Of a stretch of 64,000 nucleotides of DNA, positions 9,091 to 19,472 are shown piece by piece (position 1 is the first letter of the stretch; each line of letters begins with the position of its first letter). Made by a program: the position numbers and the translations under genes. Under the pieces are notes generated by a model. The model saw only the letters and a program-made list of their open reading frames with translations, made no database searches and was not told the origin of the DNA. The stretch comes from an uncultured Micrococcaceae bacterium (GTDB taxonomy: Bacteria; Actinomycetota; Actinomycetes; Actinomycetales; Micrococcaceae): contig CANNAD010000001.1 of assembly GCA_947502645.1 (NCBI GenBank), positions 124,001 through 188,000 on the forward strand, in the 5' to 3' direction.

Positions 9091-11013
9091 CTATGCGCGA
9101 GAACGTGAACGCGCGGCCTTGGCGCGCTCGCTCGCATTGAGGATGAGCTTCCGGATACGGATGGTTTCCGGAGTCACCTCAACACACTCATCCTCGCGGG
9201 CGAACTCGAGTGACTCTTCCAGCGTGAGCTTGCGCGGCGGGGTAAGGTTCTCGAAGGAATCAGAAGAAGCAGCACGCATGTTGGTGAGCTTCTTTTCCTT
9301 GGTGATGTTGATGTCCATGTCGTCGGCGCGGGAGTTCTCCCCAACGATCTGGCCCTCGTACACCTCGGATGTGGGCTCCACGAAGAAGGATCCACGCTCC
9401 TGCAGGTTGATCATCGCGAACGGCGTGACGACGCCGGCGCGGTCAGCGATCAGCGAACCGTTGGTGCGATACTCGATGTCGCCGGCCCACGGCTCGTAAC
9501 CGTCAGAGTAGGACGCCGCGATGCCAGCACCGCGGGTGTCCGTCAGGAACCGGGTGCGGAAACCGATCAGACCACGGGCAGGAACCATGAATTCCATCCG
9601 GACCCAGCCGGTACCGTGGTTGGCCATATTGGTCATGCGTCCCTTACGGGCAGCCAGCAGCTGCGTCACGTTGCCGAGGAACTCCTCGGGGACGTCGATG
9701 GTCATGTGCTCGATCGGCTCGTGAACCTTGCCGTCCACGATGCGGGTCACAACCTGCGGCTTTCCAACCGTGAGCTCAAAACCCTCACGGCGCATCTGCT
9801 CAACGAGGATGGCCAGAGCCAACTCGCCGCGGCCTTGGACCTCCCAGGAGTCAGGACGTTCCGTGGGCAGAACACGCAGGGAAACGTTACCGATGAGTTC
9901 CTTGTCCAGACGATCCTTCACCTGGCGTGCAGTGACCTTGGAACCCTTGACACGGCCCGCGAGCGGGGACGTGTTGATACCGATGGTCATGGAGATCGCA
10001 GGATCATCCACGGTGATCAGCGGCAACGGGCGGGGGTCATCCACATCAGTCAGCGTCTCACCGATGGTGATGTCCTCGATACCGGCGACGGCGACAATTT
10101 CACCGGGGCCAGCGGAATCGGTGGGCACACGATCCAGGGCTTTGGTAGCCAGCAGCTCAGTGATCTTCACGGTCTTCAGCTGGCCGTCCTGGCGCGCCCA
10201 GGCAACCTGCTGGCCCTTGCGGAGTGTGCCGTTGAAAATACGAAGCAGTGCCAGACGTCCGAGGAACGGCGAGGCGTCAAGGTTCGTGACGTGCGCCTGA
10301 AGAACACCATTGGGGTCATAAGTGGGCGCAGGGATGTGATCAACGATGGTCTTGAACAGCGGTTCCAGATTGTCGTTGTCCGGTGCAGTGCCGTCAGCAG
10401 GCTGCTCGAGCGAAGCTGCGCCGACACGTGCTGCGGCGTAGACCACAGGAACGTTGAGAATGGAGTCGAGGTCCAGATCTGGCACCTCATCAGACAGGTC
10501 CGAGGCAAGGCCCAACAGCAGGTCCATGGACTCGCTGACGACGTCTTCGATCCGGGAGTCTGGGCGGTCCGTCTTGTTGACCAGGAGGATCACGGGCAGT
10601 TTTGCAGCCAGCGCTTTACGCAGCACGAAGCGGGTCTGCGGGAGAGGGCCCTCGGATGCGTCAACGAGGAGGACGACGCCGTCGACCATGGACAGTCCAC
10701 GCTCAACCTCGCCACCGAAGTCCGCGTGACCCGGGGTGTCAATCACGTTGATGGTGATCGTTTCGCCATTGGCTGCCGGACCGTCATAGAACACGGTTGT
10801 GTTCTTCGCGAGAATGGTGATGCCCTTTTCGCGTTCGAGGTCTCCGGAGTCCATGACTCTCTCTGCGACTTCGCCGTGGGCGGCGAAAGAGTTCGTCTGG
10901 CGAAGCATTGCATCGACCAGGGTGGTCTTTCCATGGTCAACGTGGGCTACGATTGCCACATTGCGGAGGTCGCTCCGCGTAGCGGTTTCGACGGCCGAGT
11001 TGGTTTCAGACAT
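9091..11013 (-). CDS. typA: Translational GTPase TypA/BipA
   Basis: [44 protein letters not shown] at 11013 gives [29 protein letters not shown]. Confidence 0.95.
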   Translation of the reverse strand: MSETNSAVETATRSDLRNVAIVAHVDHGKTTLVDAMLRQTNSFAAHGEVAERVMDSGDLEREKGITILAKNTTVFYDGPAANGETITINVIDTPGHADFGGEVERGLSMVDGVVLLVDASEGPLPQTRFVLRKALAAKLPVILLVNKTDRPDSRIEDVVSESMDLLLGLASDLSDEVPDLDLDSILNVPVVYAAARVGAASLEQPADGTAPDNDNLEPLFKTIVDHIPAPTYDPNGVLQAHVTNLDASPFLGRLALLRIFNGTLRKGQQVAWARQDGQLKTVKITELLATKALDRVPTDSAGPGEIVAVAGIEDITIGETLTDVDDPRPLPLITVDDPAISMTIGINTSPLAGRVKGSKVTARQVKDRLDKELIGNVSLRVLPTERPDSWEVQGRGELALAILVEQMRREGFELTVGKPQVVTRIVDGKVHEPIEHMTIDVPEEFLGNVTQLLAARKGRMTNMANHGTGWVRMEFMVPARGLIGFRTRFLTDTRGAGIAASYSDGYEPWAGDIEYRTNGSLIADRAGVVTPFAMINLQERGSFFVEPTSEVYEGQIVGENSRADDMDINITKEKKLTNMRAASSDSFENLTPPRKLTLEESLEFAREDECVEVTPETIRIRKLILNASERAKAARSRSRA

Positions 11014-11185
11014 GCGTGAAGACTCAATTCCGGTTGTTAAGAACAGAATGCGCCCGGTTGGGGCAGTTATGGCCGCCAAGCCCTGGGGCCTACTAATTCC
11101 GGCAAAGACTTCCGGTCCGACAAGGCAGCAGCCCTATTCTACGTTATAAGGCAATTGATGGCCTAACGGGCATTGGCTTTAAGCA

Positions 11186-11217
11186 CCGATGGCGCACTGC
11201 GGGCAGTGCGCCATCGG
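11186..11217. terminator. Hairpin terminator downstream of the peptide ABC ATPase gene
   Basis: 14-bp perfect arms ccgatggcgcactg-cggg-cagtgcgccatcgg. Confidence 0.7.
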
Positions 11218-11230
11218 GTTGAGCGAACGG

Positions 11231-12940
11231 TCAGGCCACCTCAGGGGGCAGCATCAGACCAGCGCCGGGAATAGCATCCAGCAACGCCTGGGTGTAGGCA
11301 GTCTGCGGCTTCTCGAACACATCATCCGTAGTGCCCTTCTCCACCAGCTTCCCCTTCTCCATCACACAAACGTGATCCGCGATCTGCCGGACTACGGCGA
11401 GATCGTGGGTGATGAACAGGTAGCTCAGGCCCAACTCCGACTGCAGATCAGCCAGGAGCTTCAGGATCTGAGCCTGTACCAGAACGTCCAATGCCGAGAC
11501 AGCTTCGTCGCAGATCACCACTTCAGGATCCAGCGCCAGAGCCCGTGCGATGGCCACCCGCTGCCGCTGCCCACCCGAGAGCTCGTTCGGGAAGCGCTGC
11601 ATCATGGAGGCAGGCAATGCCACCTGATCCAACAGGTTGCGAACCTTCGCCTCACGGCTTTTGGCATTACCTACGCCGTGAACGCGCAGAGGCTCCTCGA
11701 TGGTCCGGAAGATGTTGTACATCGGATCCAGTGAACCGTACGGGTCCTGGAAAATCGGCTGCACACGGCGACGGAAATTGAACATCTCCTTCCGACCGAG
11801 CGACGTGATGTCGACACCGTCGAAAGTGATGCTGCCATCCGTGGCATCCTCCAGGCCAAGCACCATCTTTGCCACCGTGGACTTGCCGGAACCCGACTCC
11901 CCCACGACCGCCGTCGTCGTACCCCGCTTGATAGCGAACGAGACATCATCCACGGCCTTGAAATCGGAGGACTTCCCCCAACCGCCGCGGATCTTGTACA
12001 CCTTGACCAGGTTTTTGACCTCAATGACGTTATCCGTCTGGAGGTCCTCAGCGTGAGGTGCGAGCACCTCATCCGATTCCCGCCCGGTCCCCTTGGAGGA
12101 CTCGATCCGGCGTGAAGCCAACGACGGCGCGGACGCCACGAGCTTCTGCGTGTACGGGTGCTGTGGGTTCGTCAGCAGTTCAAGTGCCGGCCCTGATTCC
12201 ACAACCTGCCCCTTGTACATGACCACAACCTTGTGAGCGCGTTCCGCCGCAAGGCCCAGGTCATGGGTAATCAGCAGAACGGCGGTGCCCAACTCATCGG
12301 TCATCGTCTCCAGATGGTCCAGAATTTGCCGCTGCACCGTCACGTCCAGGGCCGACGTCGGCTCATCAGCGATAAGCAGACGTGGACGGCACGCAAGACC
12401 AATGGCGATCAACGCACGCTGGCGCATACCACCGGAGAACTCATGCGGATACTGGTTTGCACGCGCCGCAGCATCCGGAAGCCCTGCCTCGGTCAGCACC
12501 TTGGCAACATCCTTCGGGCCGCTCGGCAGCCCGTTGGCCTTCAACGTCTCCTTCACCTGGAAACCGATCTTCCACACCGGGTTGAGGTTGGACATCGGAT
12601 CCTGCGGAACCATCCCGATCGATGAACCACGAAGCTGGATCATCCGTTTCTCGCTGACGTTCGTCAGATCCTCACCATCGAAAACGATGCTGCCGCCCGA
12701 GACACGCCCGTTCGAGGGAAGCAGACCAATAGCGGCCAGCGCCGTCGTCGACTTCCCCGAACCGGACTCCCCCACAATGGCAACCGTCTCGCCCGGCATG
12801 ATCGTCAGATCCGCCCGCTTCACAGCCGGCACTTCACCGTTGTTGGTTTTGAACGTGATCGCAAGATCCTTCAGCTCCAACAACGGAGCCACAGGATTCT
12901 GTGCTGATGGGTTCTCAGTATTCATCTCCGCCCCGTTCAT
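11231..12940 (-). CDS. Peptide ABC transporter ATP-binding protein, two NBDs fused (OppD-OppF type)
   Basis: Two Walker A motifs (VGESGSGKSTTALA, VGESGSGKSTVAKM) and two LSGGQRQR/FSGGMRQR signatures. Confidence 0.93.
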   Translation of the reverse strand: MNGAEMNTENPSAQNPVAPLLELKDLAITFKTNNGEVPAVKRADLTIMPGETVAIVGESGSGKSTTALAAIGLLPSNGRVSGGSIVFDGEDLTNVSEKRMIQLRGSSIGMVPQDPMSNLNPVWKIGFQVKETLKANGLPSGPKDVAKVLTEAGLPDAAARANQYPHEFSGGMRQRALIAIGLACRPRLLIADEPTSALDVTVQRQILDHLETMTDELGTAVLLITHDLGLAAERAHKVVVMYKGQVVESGPALELLTNPQHPYTQKLVASAPSLASRRIESSKGTGRESDEVLAPHAEDLQTDNVIEVKNLVKVYKIRGGWGKSSDFKAVDDVSFAIKRGTTTAVVGESGSGKSTVAKMVLGLEDATDGSITFDGVDITSLGRKEMFNFRRRVQPIFQDPYGSLDPMYNIFRTIEEPLRVHGVGNAKSREAKVRNLLDQVALPASMMQRFPNELSGGQRQRVAIARALALDPEVVICDEAVSALDVLVQAQILKLLADLQSELGLSYLFITHDLAVVRQIADHVCVMEKGKLVEKGTTDDVFEKPQTAYTQALLDAIPGAGLMLPPEVA

Positions 12941-13929
12941 CGTTTACGCGCCTTCGGGTCAAGAGCATCCTGCAGGGCATCGCCCAACATGATGAAGCTC
13001 AAAACCGTCAGGGAAAGTGCCAGACCCGGCCAGAACAGCGCCATCGGGTTGGTCCGCAGCGAACTCTTCGCAGCGAAGATGTCATTCCCCCAGGACATGA
13101 CGTCCGGCGGAAGTCCGATACCCAGATAGGACAGTGTGGACTCCGCAACAATGAAGATACCCAGCGAGATGGTCGCGATCACGATCACCGGAGCCAGCGC
13201 ATTCGGAATAACGTGACGCACCAGAGCACCGAACGGGCTCACACCGAGAGACCTCGCCGCCGTCACAAAATCAGCATTCCGAACTTCGATCACAGCAGCA
13301 CGCGTGATACGCGCAATCTGCGGCCAGCCGAACGTCATGAGGATCAGCACAAGGGTCCACACATTCCGGTTTTCCCGGAAGAAGGGAACCTGCACAATAA
13401 CAATGGCGCCAAGAATCAGCGGCAGCGCGAAGAAGATATCTCCCAGACGGGCAAGAATGGCGTCAACCCAGCCACCGAAGTAGCCGGACACTGCACCGAT
13501 CAGGCCACCGACAATGACAACGCCGATCGTGGCAAACAGCCCCACCGTCAGCGAGGACTGCGTGCCGTATACAACGCGCGCCAGAATGTCGCAGCCCTGC
13601 TGGGTAAAGCCCAACAGGTGACCCGGCGCAGGACCGCCGTCTGAATTACTGAGCATGCAGTTGTCATTCGGGGCCTCATTGGTGAACAGGCCCGGAAACA
13701 ACGCCACAAAAATGACAGCAATGATCAGAATCGCGCTGATGATGAACAGCGGCTGCTTTCGCAGATTGCGCCAGGCCTCGCGCCACAGGCTCGTCGGCGC
13801 ATCGTCAGAAATTTTGCTGTCGGTAGCGGCCACCGGGGTCTCCGAGACGTCCGCAACAAAATGCTCAACCGGGTAGGCCGAGGTTTTCGCCCTTCTCGGC
13901 GAAGGTGTGGGGTTTTCTATTTCAGGCAT
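12937..13929 (-). CDS. Peptide ABC transporter permease (OppC-like)
   Basis: BPD-permease architecture; 4-nt overlap with the ATPase gene. Confidence 0.92.
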   Translation of the reverse strand: MPEIENPTPSPRRAKTSAYPVEHFVADVSETPVAATDSKISDDAPTSLWREAWRNLRKQPLFIISAILIIAVIFVALFPGLFTNEAPNDNCMLSNSDGGPAPGHLLGFTQQGCDILARVVYGTQSSLTVGLFATIGVVIVGGLIGAVSGYFGGWVDAILARLGDIFFALPLILGAIVIVQVPFFRENRNVWTLVLILMTFGWPQIARITRAAVIEVRNADFVTAARSLGVSPFGALVRHVIPNALAPVIVIATISLGIFIVAESTLSYLGIGLPPDVMSWGNDIFAAKSSLRTNPMALFWPGLALSLTVLSFIMLGDALQDALDPKARKR

Positions 13930-14848
13930 ATCGAATCCTCGGGTCCAGCCACGCGTACAGAAGATCCACCAGCAGATTAGCCAGGCAGAAAATCAGAATG
14001 AGTACTGTGACAATGGAGACGACCACGGGGGCCTCACCATTGAGCACTGCGCGGTACAGGGTGTTGCCAACTCCGTTGACGTTGAAAATACCTTCGGTGA
14101 CAATCGCGCCGCCCATGAGGGCACCAAGATCCGCACCAAGGAATGTAGCCACAGGAATCATGGAATTTCGCATGACATGAACGCCGATGACACGGCGGCG
14201 GCTCAAGCCCTTCGCTGTCGCCGTGCGCACGTAATCGGCGCTCGCGTTTTCGATCACGGCCGTGCGGGTAAGCCTCAGTACATACGCGAAGGAAACCAGA
14301 CCCAGCACGAGCGCGGGAAGGATGAGTTCCGTGAAAGTGGCGTCGCCGCTGACCGTGGGATTGGTCCACTCAAGCTTCACACCAATCAGGAACTGCATGA
14401 GGAAGCCCAACACGAAAATCGGGACAGCGATGACAACCAGTGACACCACCAGCACGGTCGAGTCGAAGAGTTTCCCCTTCTTGAGACCGGCAAAAAGACC
14501 AACGACGACGCCGGCAACAGCTTCGAAGACCAGAGCCATGACAGCAAGTTTGGCCGTCGTCGGGAAGACATTCGCGATGATTTCGGCGATCGGGCGACCA
14601 GCAAAATTGGTTCCCAGATCAAACGTCAGCAGCCCCTTCAGATACAGGAAGTACTGCACCCAGAAAGGCTCGTCGAGGTTATATTGCGCACGAATGGAAG
14701 CCTCAACCGCAGGTGTACAACCCTTTTCGCCACAAATTGCGGCAGTCGCATCGCCGGGAAGGCTGAAAACCAGAAAGTAGATGAGCAGCGTCGCGCCAAG
14801 GAATACGGGGATCAGCTGCAGGAATCGGCGGACCAGGTACCAGGCCAT
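13922..14848 (-). CDS. Peptide ABC transporter permease (OppB-like)
   Basis: MAWYLVRRFLQLIPVFLGATLLIYFLVFSLPGD N-terminus typical of OppB/DppB. Confidence 0.92.
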   Translation of the reverse strand: MAWYLVRRFLQLIPVFLGATLLIYFLVFSLPGDATAAICGEKGCTPAVEASIRAQYNLDEPFWVQYFLYLKGLLTFDLGTNFAGRPIAEIIANVFPTTAKLAVMALVFEAVAGVVVGLFAGLKKGKLFDSTVLVVSLVVIAVPIFVLGFLMQFLIGVKLEWTNPTVSGDATFTELILPALVLGLVSFAYVLRLTRTAVIENASADYVRTATAKGLSRRRVIGVHVMRNSMIPVATFLGADLGALMGGAIVTEGIFNVNGVGNTLYRAVLNGEAPVVVSIVTVLILIFCLANLLVDLLYAWLDPRIRYA

Positions 14849-14932
14849 CAGGCCTCACCCGCCGCGGCGTGCGTCCGGACGGAACGCTCGGTAAATATCA
14901 TCAGAGTTTAACCTCTTTGTAGTGGGCACGCG

Positions 14933-14967
14933 TGCGGGGGCCGTCCCTGTAGGGACCGGCCCCCGCA
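14933..14967. terminator. GC-rich hairpin downstream of the first substrate-binding protein gene
   Basis: tgcgggggccgtccct-gt-agggaccggcccccgca with a single-nt bulge. Confidence 0.65.
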
Positions 14968-14978
14968 AACGAATGGGA

Positions 14979-16613
14979 TTACTTGCCGGTGATGGCGTAA
15001 TAGAGTGGTACGCCGTTCCAGCCGAACTCAACGTTTTCTACGTTGTTGCTCCAGCCGCCCTGAGCAACCTGGTACCAGAGCGGAATCGCCGGCAGGTCCT
15101 CGAGGAGCATTTCCTGGGCGTCGTTCATAGCCTGGTTGCCCTCTTCAACGGAACCAGCCGACAGACCTTCCGAAACCGCCTTGTCGAACTTCTCGTTCGA
15201 GTAACGCGCATCGTTCGAGCCCGCACCCGTGGTGTAGATCGGGCCGAGGAAGTTGGCCAGCGACGGATAGTCTGCCTGCCACCCGGCGCGAATCGCACCG
15301 GTCAGCTTGCCCTCGGTCGCTACCGTCCGGACCTCCTTGAAGGAAGCGAACGGCTTACCCGTTACCTCGATGCCGAGTTCGTTCTTGATGCTGTTGACCA
15401 CAGCCTGAACCCAGGTCTTGTGATCGCCCTTGTCGGCGTTGTACGCGATGGTCAGCGGCTTGCTCTTGTCGAATGGCTCGAGCTCTTCGGCCTGCTTCCA
15501 GAGTTCCTTGGCCTTCTCCGGGTTGAACTCAAGGTTCTCGCTGCCTTCCAGGCTGTCCGAGTAACCGTCCAGAACAGGTGCGGTGAATTCCTTGGCCGGA
15601 GTGCGACCGTTGTTGAAGATCACCTTGGTGATCTCGTCGCGGTTGATCGCCATGGAGATGGCCTGACGGCGCAGCTTGCCCGCTTCTCCATCCCAGTTAT
15701 CCAGGTAGTACGGGATAGCGATGGTCTGGTTGCCAGCGTACGGCGCCTCAATCCAGCGGTCGCCGAGGTCGTTCTTGAAGTTCTGGATGTCCGAGGTCGG
15801 GATGGTCTTCAGAACATCCAGGTTGTCGGAGATCAGATCCTGGTACGCCGTGGTGTCGTTCTGGTACATCTTGAACGTCACGCCGCCGTTCTGGGCCTCG
15901 CGGGGACCTTCGTAGTCCTCGTTCGGAACCAGATCGATCTGCTGGTTGTGCTGCCAGGCGCCCTCGCCGTCGAACTTGTAGGGGCCGTTGCCCACAGGGT
16001 TCTCGCCGAACTTCTCAGGGTTCTCCAGTGCCTCTGCGGGCATCGGGTAGAACGCGCTGTAACCAAGACGCAAGGGGAAGTCGGATTCCGGCTGGCTCAG
16101 CTTGACCGTGAACGTCAGGTCATCGACGACCTTCAGCCCGGACATCTCCTCCACCGTGGAGCCCTCGGCGGCAGCCTCGTCATAGCCTTCGATGCTCTCG
16201 AAGAAGTAGCTGCTCAACTGTGCATTCTTCGCTGCGGCGCCATAGTTCCAGGCGTCAACGAATGAGCTGGCTGTCACAGGATCACCGTTGGTGAAGGTCT
16301 TGCCTTCCTTCAGCGTGATCGTGTAGTTCTGCGAATCCTCAGTCTCGATGGACTCGGCCATCTCGTTCTGGGACTTGCCTTCGGCGTCGTAACTGATCAG
16401 TCCGGCAAAGAGAAGGTCAAGGACCTGTCCGCCGCCAACTTCGTTGGTGTTGGTGGGGATCAGTGGGTGCTGGGGCTCTGAACCATCCACAACGATGACA
16501 CGGCTGGCGTCGCCCTCTGATTCGGTGGAACTGTCTCCCCCGCCGCATGCGCTCAGTGCCAGAGCAGCGATAGCTGCTACGCCGAGCATTTTGGAAGTGC
16601 GCGAATAACGCAT
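14979..16613 (-). CDS. Peptide ABC transporter substrate-binding lipoprotein (SBP_bac_5)
   Basis: Lipobox LSACGGG; OppA-like; ATG at 16613 (MRYSRTSKMLG). Confidence 0.92.
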   Translation of the reverse strand: MRYSRTSKMLGVAAIAALALSACGGGDSSTESEGDASRVIVVDGSEPQHPLIPTNTNEVGGGQVLDLLFAGLISYDAEGKSQNEMAESIETEDSQNYTITLKEGKTFTNGDPVTASSFVDAWNYGAAAKNAQLSSYFFESIEGYDEAAAEGSTVEEMSGLKVVDDLTFTVKLSQPESDFPLRLGYSAFYPMPAEALENPEKFGENPVGNGPYKFDGEGAWQHNQQIDLVPNEDYEGPREAQNGGVTFKMYQNDTTAYQDLISDNLDVLKTIPTSDIQNFKNDLGDRWIEAPYAGNQTIAIPYYLDNWDGEAGKLRRQAISMAINRDEITKVIFNNGRTPAKEFTAPVLDGYSDSLEGSENLEFNPEKAKELWKQAEELEPFDKSKPLTIAYNADKGDHKTWVQAVVNSIKNELGIEVTGKPFASFKEVRTVATEGKLTGAIRAGWQADYPSLANFLGPIYTTGAGSNDARYSNEKFDKAVSEGLSAGSVEEGNQAMNDAQEMLLEDLPAIPLWYQVAQGGWSNNVENVEFGWNGVPLYYAITGK

Positions 16614-16764
16614 TCCGCCTCCTTGGTTAACGTATGGCGCCAAGGAAATGTCCGAGGCGGACCAATCGACTTTGATGATGTATGAGTTGATTCACACGTC
16701 GTACAGCCTAGAACAAAAATGCTCATGTTGCTGACATCACGTTGTTCGATCGGTCACGCCGCGA

Positions 16765-16793
16765 CCGACGCCGGAAGATTCCTCCGGCGTCGG
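16765..16793. terminator. Hairpin downstream of the second peptide ABC ATPase gene
   Basis: 11-bp arms ccgacgccgga-agattcc-tccggcgtcgg. Confidence 0.6.
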
Positions 16794-16804
16794 GCGAAGT
16801 GTAC

Positions 16805-18634
16805 CTACTCCCCTACAGTTGCGAGAAGTTTCGCACGCAGTTCACGCCGTTCTTTCTGCTTCTCCGGGTCCGGCAGCGGGACAGCCGCAAGCAGTCTCTG
16901 AGTGTAGGGATCCTGCGGATTCCGTAGGATATTGTCCCGCGAACCCTGCTCGACGATCCGTCCACGACGCATCACACAGATGTGATCAGAAACAGCATCC
17001 ACAACCGCGAGGTCGTGCGTGACGAACAATGCCGCGAAGCCAAGTTCCCGCTGCAATTCCTGGAACAGCTCAAGCACCGTGGCCTGAACTGAAACATCCA
17101 GGGCCGACGTCGGCTCATCAGCTACCATGAGCTTCGGCTTCAGGGACAGCGCCCGGGCGATGCCCACACGCTGCTTCTGACCGCCGGAAAGCTCATGCGG
17201 GTAGCGGTTGCGGTATGCACGCGGCAACTGCACCTGATCGAGCAGCTGCTCAATGCGCTTCTGCAGCTCAGCACCCTTGGCCTCCTTGGCAAGGAACATC
17301 GGCTCACCGATGCTCTCACCAATGGGAAGCCGCGGATTCAGCGACGACGACGGGTCCTGGAAGACCATTCCCACGTCCCGACGCAGCTCGTGGAGCTCCT
17401 TCGAGTTCCGCTTCAGATTGGCAATATCCTTGCCCACGACCTTGAGCGAGCCGGAAGCCACGGGCAGGAGACCCACCGCGGCACGGCCGATGGTGGTCTT
17501 TCCCGAACCCGATTCCCCAACGAGACCAACAACCTGGCCGGGGTACACCACGAGATTGGCACCTTCAACTGCCCGGAACGCGGGAACCCGACCCTGTTTG
17601 GGGTACTCGATCGCGACGTCGCTCAGTTCCAGAACTGGCTGTTCCGTGTGCTGCTGATCACGGTCTGACTTCAGCCCAGCCAGAACCGCCTGTTCGCGTC
17701 TCTCAAGTTCGGTCTTGTCTACGCCCTCGATCTCGGCGTGAGTTGCTGCAGCGAGAGCGGCAGTGATATCCACACCACCATCTTCTCCGCGTCCGCCAAG
17801 GTGTGGGACGGCAGCCAGCAGAGCCTGTGTGTACTCGTGCTGAGGATTCTTGAAGATATCCTCGGCCGTACCGCTCTCCACAATTCGACCCTGACGCATA
17901 ACGGCAATGCGGTCTGCGAGGTCGGCCACCACGCCCATATCGTGGGTGATGAGCACGATTGCGCTGTTCAGTTTGTTCTTGAGGCTGCGGATCAGGTCAA
18001 GAATCTCAGCCTGGACAGTCACGTCAAGTGCCGTGGTGGGCTCATCGGCAAGGAGCAGCTTCGGATCACAGGAAAGTGACTGCGCGATCATGGCACGCTG
18101 ACGCTGACCGCCGGAAAGCTGGTGAGGGTAGGATTTGAAGGCTTTTTCCGGATCCGGAAGTTCAACCATTTCCAGCATCTTCAGAGCCCGCTGCTTGGCT
18201 TCGTCCGGAGAGATCTCGTTATGGAGTCGCAGGGTCTCGATGATCTGGAATCCCACGGTATATACCGGGTTCAGGGCTGTCATCGGCTCCTGGAAGATCA
18301 CGGCGACATCATTCCCACGGATCTGACGCAGCTTTGCCGGGGATAGCTCGAGAACGGACTTCCCGTTGAGCATCACATTCCCGGTGACACGGGAGTTCGA
18401 TGGCAGGAGCCCAAGAAGAGCCATGGAGCTGGCGCTCTTGCCTGATCCGGACTCGCCGACGATGGCCAGCACCTCACCGGCGTTGACGTAATAGTTGAGG
18501 TCGATAGCGGCGGGGACCCATTCTTTCTCCACGCCAAAATCCACGCACAGGTTTTCCACCTGAAGCACAGGGCCGCCCTTGCTACCACGCCTTGTGGGCA
18601 GGTTGTCTGAATTTTCGATGACTCCATCAGTCAT
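16805..18634 (-). CDS. Peptide ABC transporter ATP-binding protein, two NBDs fused
   Basis: Two Walker A (VGESGSGKSASSMA, VGESGSGKTTIGRA) and two LSGGQ motifs. Confidence 0.93.
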   Translation of the reverse strand: MTDGVIENSDNLPTRRGSKGGPVLQVENLCVDFGVEKEWVPAAIDLNYYVNAGEVLAIVGESGSGKSASSMALLGLLPSNSRVTGNVMLNGKSVLELSPAKLRQIRGNDVAVIFQEPMTALNPVYTVGFQIIETLRLHNEISPDEAKQRALKMLEMVELPDPEKAFKSYPHQLSGGQRQRAMIAQSLSCDPKLLLADEPTTALDVTVQAEILDLIRSLKNKLNSAIVLITHDMGVVADLADRIAVMRQGRIVESGTAEDIFKNPQHEYTQALLAAVPHLGGRGEDGGVDITAALAAATHAEIEGVDKTELERREQAVLAGLKSDRDQQHTEQPVLELSDVAIEYPKQGRVPAFRAVEGANLVVYPGQVVGLVGESGSGKTTIGRAAVGLLPVASGSLKVVGKDIANLKRNSKELHELRRDVGMVFQDPSSSLNPRLPIGESIGEPMFLAKEAKGAELQKRIEQLLDQVQLPRAYRNRYPHELSGGQKQRVGIARALSLKPKLMVADEPTSALDVSVQATVLELFQELQRELGFAALFVTHDLAVVDAVSDHICVMRRGRIVEQGSRDNILRNPQDPYTQRLLAAVPLPDPEKQKERRELRAKLLATVGE

Positions 18635-18726
18635 GGCTACTACTTTCCTTCCGACCGGGCCGGATGCTGCCGGGAATTCCCGGGATTGATTTCAGCACTG
18701 GCACGGAATCCTGAAACTATAGGGTT

Positions 18727-19362
18727 ATGACAAACCCACAAAACATGGCCAGCACCGATGTGTTCCGACCCCGCACTTCCATCTGGTTCACTGGACTGGC
18801 GCTGGTGCTGGTTGTCCTTGGATTGATTTCTTCGGTCATGATCTACGGCCTTGCTGCCGGCGTTGCCGGCTCCTGGCCACTGATCGTCATTGCTTTTCTC
18901 GCGTGGTGGCTGTTCTGGTATCCACGCATCGAGGTTTCCCCGAGCGCTGTCACTATCTACAATCCGCTCCAGGTGATCGAGACTCCCTGGGAAGCGCTCA
19001 TCAATGTGGATACCCGGTTCGCCATGAAACTCGTGACGCCTGGTGGCAGCTTCACCGCCTGGGCCGCACCTGCGCCCGGCATTATTGGCACACACCGCGG
19101 CCGCAAGGAACACGTGCAGGGTTTGCCTGCCACGACCTACGGTCCGGCGCAGTCCATCAGGCCCGGCGATTTGAAGAACACGGACTCCGGAGCTGCGGCA
19201 TACCTTGTCCGTTCCCGCTGGGAGAACCTCGTGGAGGCCGGCGCCATCGACATCCACGCCACGGAGGCCGCTCTCGTGAACAAGAAGGCCAACGTTCTGC
19301 AGATCGCAACCTTTGTTGCACTGGTGGCTGCTGGGCTGCTCGTAGCGCCGCTGTTCTACTGA
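18727..19362 (+). CDS. DUF3093-like membrane protein
   Basis: Two N-terminal TMs, 'RIEVSPSAVTIYNPLQVIETPWEALINVDTRFAMKL'; opposite strand to flanking ABC genes. Confidence 0.65.
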   Translation: MTNPQNMASTDVFRPRTSIWFTGLALVLVVLGLISSVMIYGLAAGVAGSWPLIVIAFLAWWLFWYPRIEVSPSAVTIYNPLQVIETPWEALINVDTRFAMKLVTPGGSFTAWAAPAPGIIGTHRGRKEHVQGLPATTYGPAQSIRPGDLKNTDSGAAAYLVRSRWENLVEAGAIDIHATEAALVNKKANVLQIATFVALVAAGLLVAPLFY

Positions 19363-19472
19363 GAACCGCTGGAGGGACCTTGCACGAGGATCCCTCCCGC
19401 GTGGCTTCTGGGCCCGGCTGCCTCCCCCACTACATTGTGCAGTGTGGGAGACAGCCAACGGAGAGAGTTTCA

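Noticed and set aside
9616-11019. 467-aa plus-strand ORF antisense to typA
   Set aside because: Shadow ORF created by third-position GC bias; typA motifs are unambiguous.
14922-16265. 447-aa plus-strand ORF antisense to the substrate-binding protein gene
   Set aside because: Shadow ORF; the opposite strand has a complete lipoprotein with lipobox.
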